Below are positions 1 to 5,412 of a DNA stretch of 6,375 bases, in pieces (position 1 is the first letter of the stretch; the number at the start of each line of letters is the position of its first letter). Under the pieces are notes generated by a model. It did not search any database. It was not told the DNA's origin and saw nothing but the letters and a program-made list of their open reading frames with translations. Source of the stretch: Magnetococcales bacterium (GTDB lineage: Bacteria; Pseudomonadota; Magnetococcia; Magnetococcales; JADGCH01); assembly GCA_015228995.1 (NCBI GenBank), contig JADGCM010000100.1, forward strand, positions 1-6,375, given 5' to 3'. Made by a program: the position numbers and the translations under genes.

Positions 1-99
1 GGGCTCTGGTAGCCAAGATTGCGATAAATCACGGATCGTTCCGGTATCGTTGATCCACGCCTTGAAAAAGCCGTCATGGTCCTGATGGGCTAATTGCAT
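1..99 (-). CDS. Rpn-family nuclease/transposase-like protein, N-terminal part
   Basis: The minus strand has an ATG at 99-97 followed by 33 open codons that run off the left edge, so only the N-terminus is visible. It reads MQLAHQDHDGFFKAWINDTG, then a segment ending SQSWLPEP. The pattern of an HD-x-FFK box near residues 8-13, a short helix, then a W/Y-L-P-E/P box about 20 residues later is the N-terminal signature I know from the Rpn family (COG5464/PF04754, recombination-promoting nucleases of the PD-(D/E)XK fold, often annotated as putative transposases). The catalytic residues would lie beyond the window. A Shine-Dalgarno GAGGA sits 9 bases before the ATG and a strong promoter lies about 90 bases further up, which supports this as a real gene with its own transcription start. 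The family call rests on about 30 residues and is moderate; the coding call is firmer. Confidence 0.62.
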   Translation of the reverse strand, partial: MQLAHQDHDGFFKAWINDTGTIRDLSQSWLPEP

Positions 100-108
100 T
101 AGGATTTA

Positions 109-113
109 TCCTC
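109..113 (-). promoter_or_regulatory. Ribosome binding site of the Rpn-like gene
   Basis: On the minus strand this reads GAGGA, 9 bases before the ATG at 99. It supports that ATG as the start of the truncated left-edge gene. The bases AGGA here can also pair with TCCT just before the start codon (loop TAAA), so a small hairpin could partly mask the site; that is inference. Confidence 0.6.
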
Positions 114-194
114 AACAGCTAACGCAGGCATGGGATATAAATTATTAATAAAATAGATTTATTTGCGGATAAAAACAACTCCAACACAGGAGCA

Positions 195-223
195 ACTATA
201 GCAGATTTTTTGGTTGATGTAAA
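195..223 (-). promoter_or_regulatory. Sigma70-type promoter, extended -10, driving the Rpn-like gene
   Basis: On the minus strand the -35 box is TTTACA (223-218, 5 of 6 to consensus). It is followed by a 17-base spacer and the -10 box TATAGT (200-195, 5 of 6). The spacer ends in TGC, giving a TGn extended -10. Transcription should start near position 188, leaving an AT-rich leader of about 90 bases before the ATG at 99. It points away from mfd and would make the left-edge gene independent of the mfd operon. A weaker AT-rich stretch at about 125-180 could hold a secondary promoter, but I see no clear pair of boxes there. Confidence 0.72.
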
Positions 224-419
224 GAGTTTTTTGTGTAGCGTTGTTTATCGTTTCTGCCAGTCCTTTATCCCTGGGGCAGTGCCCTCAGGATAACGCGGAA
301 TGCCCCGTTGGGGTTTCATGATTCATGCCCCTCGGAGGGGCCTCGTACCAGGAGGCAGGATCCCCCGGAGGAGACGCCAATAGCCCCTTTCCGTAAATGG
401 AGATGGAGTAGAAACAGTA
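224..419. other. Gene-free stretch downstream of mfd
   Basis: This stretch lies between the mfd stop codon and the promoter of the Rpn-like gene. I find no credible coding sequence in it; the open frame at 308-529 on the plus strand has an arbitrary composition and runs antisense into the mfd 3' end. It holds a cluster of short GGGGC and GCCCC blocks (273-277, 302-306, 310-313, 327-331, 337-341, 383-387) that can pair in several mutually exclusive ways. The remainder is unremarkable. Confidence 0.6.
327..356 (-). terminator. Possible mfd 3' hairpins, no U-tract
   Basis: Two adjacent hairpins lie about 65-95 bases past the mfd stop. One has a 6-bp stem, GCCCCT/AGGGGC, with a CGG loop (327-341). 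The other has a 5-bp stem, GCCTC/GAGGC, with a 7-base loop (340-356). They share positions 340-341, so both cannot form fully at once. Neither is followed by a run of T on the minus strand, so this is not a classical intrinsic terminator. It may stabilise the 3' end of the operon message or assist factor-dependent termination. Confidence 0.3.
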
Positions 420-3400
420 TCATGCCTCTCCCGGCTGCGCCAGCTGGTGTAGGATGGTCGTCAATTCGGCCAAGCGTACCGCCGGTTCAAGCCAGTCACG
501 TTGGCGCAACAACAAAGCCGATTTGGTAGCGTCAAACTGCACCCTGCCACCGCCTTGTTGTAATAATGCCACCATGGCCGTGGTGTCGATCCGTGGTTGA
601 GGGTGAAATTGAATCATTCCTCCTTTTGGGCCTGCTTCAACCCCCAATATACGCAAGCGTTGGCATAAATGTTTGAGCGTTACCACCTGTAATAACAGCG
701 TCACTGAGTCTGGCAAGGGTCCAAAGCGATCCAGCAGTTCCAGACGAATTTCATTGATGTCGTCCGCATTGACTAACCCAGCAATGCGTTTATACAGCGT
801 CAATCGTTGATGGACATCGCTGACGTAGGTTTCGGGTATGTAACTGGAGACGTAAAGCTGAATGGTGGGATTGACCTCCTGGCTTGTCGTTGCTGACTCT
901 TGATTGATCGCTGCTAGTTCGGCTATATCGGCGTCAGGGTTATGTTGCAGCAGCTGGACAGCCTCTTGTAACATCTGGTTGTAGAGGTCAAAACCGACCT
1001 CACGAATCTGACCCGACTGGGCATCCCCGAGAATATTGCCTGCTCCACGGATCTCCATGTCCTGGGTGGCCAACATGAAGCCAGCGCCTAGTTCATCAAA
1101 GGCTTCAATGGCATCCAGTCGTTTCTGCGCATCATTGCTGACAGTGCCGGTTGTGGGTAGCAACAAATAGGCGTAGGCACGCTGTTTTGACCGTCCCACT
1201 CGACCGCGTAACTGGTGTAATTGCGCCAAACCAAATTGGTCGGCACGATGAATGATGATGGTATTGGCGGTCGGAATATCAATGCCGTTCTCAATGATGG
1301 TGGTACAAACCAAGACGTTAAATTGTTGCCGATAGAAAGCAAAGATAACCTTCTCCAGCACACTTTCCGACATCTGGCCATGGGCGACGCCGATTTTGGC
1401 TTCTGGTACCAACTCGGTCAAAATCGTTGCCTGTCGCTCAATGTCATCGACACGATTGAACAGATAAAACACCTGACCACCGCGATAGATCTCACGCAAG
1501 ATGGCTTCACGCACGAGCTGTTTGTCGTATTGGGTCAAGATGGTGCGCACGGCCGTACGATCCGGTGGTGGTGAGGCGATGATCGAGATGTCGCGCACCC
1601 CGCTCAAGGCCAAGTGTAGAGTACGGGGGATGGGGGTGGCCGTCAGTGTTAAAATGTCCACCGTGGCCCGTAGCTGTTTAATGCGCTCCTTGTGGGTGAC
1701 ACCGAAGCGCTGCTCCTCATCTACCACCAACAAGCCTAGATTATGGAACGCTATATCCTTTTGTAATAACCGGTGGGTGCCTACCACGATATCGACTTGG
1801 CCAGCCGCCATGGCAGCCAGGGTCTGTTGGTGTTGCTTGGGGGTGCGAAAACGCGATAGCAGACCAATCTGTACCGGAAACGGTGCCATCCGTTTAACAA
1901 AGGTCTCGTAATGCTGTTGTGCCAAGATAGTGGTGGGCACCAACACCGCCACCTGTTTACCATCGATAACGGCGCGGAACGCGGCCCGCAACGCCACTTC
2001 GGTTTTGCCAAAGCCAACGTCGCCACAAACCAAGCGATCCATCGGTTTTTCAGCGCCCATATCGGTCAACACCGCCTCAATGGCTTGGGACTGGTCGGGT
2101 GTCTCTTCAAACGGAAACGAGGCAGCAAACTCCTGATAGAGGAGATCAGGGGGCGAAAAGGCAAAACCGTGGCGCATCTGCCGCTGGGCTTGTAAATGGA
2201 CCAGTTCTTGAGCCATGGCGAGGATATCACGGCGCACCTTTTGTCTGGTGCGTTTCCAGCGTGCGGATCCCAGTTTATCGAGGGCGATCTCGCTACTGGC
2301 GGTGCTGCTGGCATATTTGCTGACTCGGTCGAGTTGGTCGACTGGTACATAGAGCTTGTCTTCATCGGCGTAGAGGATCAACATAAAGTCATTGATCTGG
2401 TCGCCAACTGTCAACGTATGCAATCCAGCGTAACGACCAATACCATAGTCGCTATGCACCACTAAATCGGTCTCATTAAGGGCAGCAAAGCTGGCCAATA
2501 ATTGGTCTAGATAACGCCGATCGGTGCGCCTTTGCCGCAAGCGGGTGCCGAAGATGTCTTCTTCGGTCAATAGTACCAGATGGGTGGTTGCGTGGATAAA
2601 ACCACACGCCACATCACCCAGTACCAGGGCCACGTTCTCGGTATCACGCCGTTGCAGTAACGCCTGCCAAGAGGGAATGTCGACCGTTGGCAACCGTTGA
2701 TCCTGGAGTAATTCACGTAATCGCTGCTGCTGACCAACGGTGCGCACCACGATACCAACGCGGTAATGTTGTTGCTGCCACTGCCGGATGGCATCGGCCA
2801 CCAAGGCCATGATAGAGCCCTGAGCATTACGATGCTCGATATGGAAACACGGAGTGGCGTCAAAGGCCATGGAGTAGGGTGGGGGGAGTGGCTCAGATTC
2901 GTCCAGAGTCAGACCGGGCCAACGATGCCAGTGTTCGGTCATTGCGTCGAGAGAGAGGTAGAGTTCTGGTGCAGCAACGGGGTGCGACTGAGACTGGAGT
3001 TGTGACGCGATCTCCTGCTGCCATTCGCGGCCAGCTGCCATGACCCCTTTATCAATCAAAAAGGTCGACTGGGCAGGCAAATAATCAAAAAAGGTATCGG
3101 TGTGATGATAAAAAAGTGGTAATAGGTGCTCTATGCCCGGTACTTTCTCCCCGCGTGAGACCGACTGATAACAACGATCCTCCACCACCTGACCACCATG
3201 ACGGCTGCAATAATTAGCGCGAAAGGTGTCGATGGTCTCACGATCCAAGATAACCTCACACACCGGCAAGGCGTGCAAACGGGGGATGGGATCGCGTGAA
3301 CGCTGGCTGATCGGATCGAAGGTGCGCATGGTTTCGATCTCATCACCGAACAGCTCAATACGCACCGCCTCCGATTGGGCGGGGGGAAAGAGATCAATAA

Positions 3401-3989
3401 TGCCACCACGGATGGCAAACTCACCAGCTTCCTGTACCTGACTGACCGGATGGTAGCCGGTTTCCAGCAGAAACCGCCGTAACGCTGGTAGATCAATCTG
3501 GTCGCCGATAGCGATGGAAAAGCCGTTCTGTGCCAGAACGTCAGCCGGCATCAACCGTTGCATCAACGCCGCTGGCGTTGTGACCACCACCGCGCAGGCT
3601 CGACCGGAGGCATCTCCAGCGGTAATAGCCGTGGTGCCATGCATTTGGGTCAAACGGAACAAGGTGGCAAGGCGGGTAGCAACACTGGTCGGATCAGGGG
3701 AGAGGCGGTCGAACGGTGTCACCCCCCAGCCAGGGAACGGCAGCAGCGCTGTATGACGCTGCTGGCCATTGGTAAAAAACAACAACTCACGATAAAGAGC
3801 CTCAATGCGGCTGTTAGAGGGCACCACAACAACCAACGGACCTTGGAGACCAGAGGCCATTTGGACGGCACACCAAGCCAGTGCACCACCGGCAAGATGG
3901 GTGACCGGCAGCCAAGCACCCACGCACGCCTGCAGCTGCTGCCATAACGACGCGGTGGGCGAATTTTCGGCGGTTGATACTCTGTTCAA
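420..3989 (-). CDS. mfd: Transcription-repair coupling factor Mfd
   Basis: This 1189-residue protein is a full-length Mfd (E. coli: 1148). It is a cytoplasmic ATP-driven DNA translocase that pushes stalled RNA polymerase off lesions and recruits UvrA for nucleotide excision repair. The UvrB-like N-terminal module (about 20-340) includes GEFAIRGGIIDLFP at 189-202, in the UvrA-binding region. The CarD-like RNA-polymerase interaction domain follows (about 505-570; VVHSDYGIGRY at 510-520). Translocase motifs are Walker A GDVGFGKT 656-663, DEEQ 757-760, TATPIPRT 783-790, TTIIENGIDIP 896-906 and QLRGRVGR 926-933, then the TRG region (GAGNILGDAQSGQ, 983-995). The autoinhibitory C-terminal domain covers about 1045-1189. 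No key residue is missing; DEEQ in place of DEEH is normal in the family. The start is TTG at 3989, inside TTGA, which overlaps the epimerase stop by 4 bases. No Shine-Dalgarno is visible, so re-initiation by ribosomes finishing the epimerase is likely. No ATG occurs before codon 44, already inside the conserved domain. Confidence 0.97.
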   Translation of the reverse strand: MNRVSTAENSPTASLWQQLQACVGAWLPVTHLAGGALAWCAVQMASGLQGPLVVVVPSNSRIEALYRELLFFTNGQQRHTALLPFPGWGVTPFDRLSPDPTSVATRLATLFRLTQMHGTTAITAGDASGRACAVVVTTPAALMQRLMPADVLAQNGFSIAIGDQIDLPALRRFLLETGYHPVSQVQEAGEFAIRGGIIDLFPPAQSEAVRIELFGDEIETMRTFDPISQRSRDPIPRLHALPVCEVILDRETIDTFRANYCSRHGGQVVEDRCYQSVSRGEKVPGIEHLLPLFYHHTDTFFDYLPAQSTFLIDKGVMAAGREWQQEIASQLQSQSHPVAAPELYLSLDAMTEHWHRWPGLTLDESEPLPPPYSMAFDATPCFHIEHRNAQGSIMALVADAIRQWQQQHYRVGIVVRTVGQQQRLRELLQDQRLPTVDIPSWQALLQRRDTENVALVLGDVACGFIHATTHLVLLTEEDIFGTRLRQRRTDRRYLDQLLASFAALNETDLVVHSDYGIGRYAGLHTLTVGDQINDFMLILYADEDKLYVPVDQLDRVSKYASSTASSEIALDKLGSARWKRTRQKVRRDILAMAQELVHLQAQRQMRHGFAFSPPDLLYQEFAASFPFEETPDQSQAIEAVLTDMGAEKPMDRLVCGDVGFGKTEVALRAAFRAVIDGKQVAVLVPTTILAQQHYETFVKRMAPFPVQIGLLSRFRTPKQHQQTLAAMAAGQVDIVVGTHRLLQKDIAFHNLGLLVVDEEQRFGVTHKERIKQLRATVDILTLTATPIPRTLHLALSGVRDISIIASPPPDRTAVRTILTQYDKQLVREAILREIYRGGQVFYLFNRVDDIERQATILTELVPEAKIGVAHGQMSESVLEKVIFAFYRQQFNVLVCTTIIENGIDIPTANTIIIHRADQFGLAQLHQLRGRVGRSKQRAYAYLLLPTTGTVSNDAQKRLDAIEAFDELGAGFMLATQDMEIRGAGNILGDAQSGQIREVGFDLYNQMLQEAVQLLQHNPDADIAELAAINQESATTSQEVNPTIQLYVSSYIPETYVSDVHQRLTLYKRIAGLVNADDINEIRLELLDRFGPLPDSVTLLLQVVTLKHLCQRLRILGVEAGPKGGMIQFHPQPRIDTTAMVALLQQGGGRVQFDATKSALLLRQRDWLEPAVRLAELTTILHQLAQPGEA

Positions 3990-4987
3990 GGGGCGCTGTG
4001 AGGGATATTGTAGTAGCGGGGATGGTCCGGCTCCGAGAGGAGGCCCAACTCCAATAGCCGACGCATATCACGCATCCCTTCTGGCACAGTGTGCGCAATG
4101 GCGAAGCCCAGCCGCTTTTGAATTTTGTCGAAGCGGACTCGATAATCGCGGGGGTCGTCCTTGAGTTCCATGCGCCGGATACGCGCTTCCGGAAAGAGCA
4201 GCAGTAATTGCTCTAACAACATCCCTTTGGTGTAATTCTCATTATTGTCGCCGACGTTAAATACCTCACCGGCAACCTGTTCGGGCGCCGCCTCCAGCAC
4301 CGCCAACATGGCATGAGAAAAGTCGGCAACATGACAATAGGGGCGCCAAAACTGTTCACCGAACACCACTAATTCGCGTCCTAACGCTAACTCTTTGGTA
4401 AATTCATTGACGGTCAGGTCAAAACGCATCCGATGAGAGATGCCATAAACGGTGGCAAAACGCAGTGCTGTCGGACAGAACCAGGAAGGGCGTCCCCTAT
4501 CGTGCAACAGATATTGTTCAAAACGCACTTTTAATTCGGCATATAGGGATACCGGCGCCAGCGGTGACGTCTCGTCAACAAAGCCGCCCGGATCGGCCAT
4601 TTTGCCGTAATTACTGCAAGTGGAGGCAAATAGAAACCGCGGGATGTGATGCCGGACCGCCTGATCTAGCAGGTGGACCGAGGCGTCCCAGTTGGTGCGA
4701 TGGGTCAATTCTGGCTGCCGTTTAGACGCCGGATCACCGACCACGGCAGCCAAATGAACGACTGCATCAATTCCTTCATAGTGATCTAGGATGGCCGTTA
4801 CCTCGGCCGCATCGGTAATGTCACAGCGGTGAAAATGGAACGCCTCATTTTCCCAGACATCCAGCAGTGACTCGCCGCCAAAATGGAGTGCATCTAGGCA
4901 AATCACCCGATAACCGCGCTGCAACAGCCGCCGTACCAGAATGGAGCCCACATAACCAGCCCCTCCGGTCACCAAAACTGCCCTCAT
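3986..4987 (-). CDS. NAD-dependent epimerase/dehydratase (extended SDR)
   Basis: This 333-residue protein belongs to the extended short-chain dehydrogenase/reductase family that acts on nucleotide sugars. A Rossmann fold opens at residue 1 with TGGAGYVG (7-14). D32 closes the second strand, where it usually contacts the NAD ribose. HLAA is at 78-81. The catalytic set is visible: S122/T123 in ASTCSNYG, with Y149 and K153 in YAELK. The C-terminal substrate half carries WRPYCHVAD (214-222), the usual RPxxHVxD box, and FNVGD (243-247). The family makes sugar precursors for lipopolysaccharide, capsule or glycans; the substrate cannot be read from the sequence and there are no glycosyltransferase genes nearby to guide it. 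The ATG shares one base with the upstream stop (TGATG) and has AGGAG 11 bases before it. The stop overlaps the mfd start. Pairing with mfd looks like an operon of convenience. Confidence 0.9.
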   Translation of the reverse strand: MRAVLVTGGAGYVGSILVRRLLQRGYRVICLDALHFGGESLLDVWENEAFHFHRCDITDAAEVTAILDHYEGIDAVVHLAAVVGDPASKRQPELTHRTNWDASVHLLDQAVRHHIPRFLFASTCSNYGKMADPGGFVDETSPLAPVSLYAELKVRFEQYLLHDRGRPSWFCPTALRFATVYGISHRMRFDLTVNEFTKELALGRELVVFGEQFWRPYCHVADFSHAMLAVLEAAPEQVAGEVFNVGDNNENYTKGMLLEQLLLLFPEARIRRMELKDDPRDYRVRFDKIQKRLGFAIAHTVPEGMRDMRRLLELGLLSEPDHPRYYNIPHSAP

Positions 4988-5286
4988 CAGGATCTGAACT
5001 CCTGTGCAAACAGCATTGACCGATCATCAGCATTGCCATCCATAGAATCGTCCATGGCATAAAGATGATGGGCTGTTCCCCCCCAACCATCCCGCGGTGA
5101 CAGCGATGGACGGTCCTCCTGTTCCAATAGATCACAGCCACGAATGATCGATTCGCGAATCACCTCAGCCCGAGTCAGATTGCCCCGTGGGGAACGCTTC
5201 GGGTCGTGCTTAAGCAGATCCACCATTTGATCCAAACGATCAAGCAGAGCGGACGAAATCCGCAGCGATATAACTTTTTGAGACAT
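4987..5286 (-). CDS. Ribbon-helix-helix DNA-binding protein
   Basis: This 99-residue protein has the layout of a ribbon-helix-helix (MetJ/Arc/CopG-type) transcription factor. A short N-terminal strand KVISLRIS (4-11) alternates polar and hydrophobic residues. Helix A follows at about 12-26 (SSALLDRLDQMVDLL), then a basic loop KHDPKRSPRGN, then helix B at about 38-57 (TRAEVIRESIIRGCDLLEQE). Such proteins dimerise and place the paired strand in the major groove. Residues from about 58 are polar and acidic, with no recognisable fold. The start is an ATG with AGGTG 8 bases upstream. It is the first gene of a compact operon with the epimerase and mfd, and inverted repeats lie just upstream, so autoregulation is plausible. 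No toxin gene adjoins it, so an antitoxin role is not supported. The target genes are unknown. Confidence 0.8.
   Translation of the reverse strand: MSQKVISLRISSALLDRLDQMVDLLKHDPKRSPRGNLTRAEVIRESIIRGCDLLEQEDRPSLSPRDGWGGTAHHLYAMDDSMDGNADDRSMLFAQEFRS
4999..5003 (-). promoter_or_regulatory. Ribosome binding site of the epimerase gene
   Basis: AGGAG on the minus strand, 11 bases before the ATG at 4987 and inside the last codons of the ribbon-helix-helix gene. It fixes the epimerase start at the TGATG junction. Confidence 0.65.
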
Positions 5287-5294
5287 AATTATTG

Positions 5295-5299
5295 CACCT
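5295..5299 (-). promoter_or_regulatory. Ribosome binding site of the ribbon-helix-helix gene
   Basis: AGGTG on the minus strand, 8 bases before the ATG at 5286. It is the second of two neighbouring CAGGT copies, so initiation could use either, but the spacing favours this one. Confidence 0.5.
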
Positions 5300-5332
5300 G
5301 ACCTGACTATCTTTTTTCGTACATTTGCTCTA

Positions 5333-5348
5333 TCGATTTTTTAATCGA
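5333..5348. repeat. Inverted repeat, candidate operator
   Basis: A perfect 6-bp inverted repeat, TCGATT / AATCGA, separated by four T on the plus strand. It lies about 47 bases upstream of the ribbon-helix-helix start codon. Such sites are typical in size for ribbon-helix-helix dimers or tetramers, so it could be an autoregulatory operator. No matching sigma70 boxes were found around it, which leaves the role open. Confidence 0.35.
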
Positions 5349-5355
5349 CAGCCGA

Positions 5356-5370
5356 TGCGCGACATGCGCA
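5356..5370. repeat. Inverted repeat, second candidate operator or hairpin
   Basis: TGCGC and GCGCA flank a 5-base centre (GACAT), giving a short GC-rich inverted repeat. It begins 8 bases beyond the end of the TCGATT repeat, but the sequence differs, so the two are unlikely to be sites for the same dimer. It may instead form a hairpin in the message. Confidence 0.28.
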
Positions 5371-5375
5371 CCTAC

Positions 5376-5395
5376 TACGAAAAAGCGATTTCGCA
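5376..5395 (-). terminator. Weak hairpin after the Sel1-like gene
   Basis: It starts about 18 bases past the Sel1-like stop. The minus strand holds GCGA/TCGC arms (5385-5394) followed directly by five T (5384-5380), an arrangement like an intrinsic terminator but with a very short stem and a cramped loop. An alternative 7-bp pairing, TGCGAAA with TTTCGTA (one G-T pair, 6-base loop), uses the T-run instead. This may partly separate the Sel1-like gene from the downstream operon. Confidence 0.3.
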
Positions 5396-5412
5396 AGAAG
5401 TGTACCCGGTTT

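Noticed and set aside
170..188. CTCC/GGAG hairpin followed by a T-rich run on the minus strand as an intrinsic terminator for mfd
   Set aside because: The stem is only 4 bp and it lies at or just after the predicted transcription start of the Rpn-like gene, where a terminator would silence that gene.
273..356. GC-rich hairpins as a tRNA or attachment site
   Set aside because: No cloverleaf, T-loop consensus or CCA-adjacent acceptor stem can be drawn, and no integrase or flanking direct repeat is visible.
308..529. Plus-strand open frame of 73 codons across the mfd 3' end
   Set aside because: It has arbitrary Pro/Arg-rich composition, a GC-rich hairpin region as its first part and antisense mfd as the rest; no family resemblance.
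1221..1911. Plus-strand open frames antisense to mfd
   Set aside because: They lie opposite highly conserved translocase motifs of mfd, and their sequences show no domain features; they follow from codon bias of the real gene.
4987..5286. Ribbon-helix-helix protein as antitoxin of a toxin-antitoxin pair
   Set aside because: The overlapping downstream gene is a complete sugar epimerase and the upstream gene is a Sel1-repeat protein; no toxin-like small gene adjoins it.
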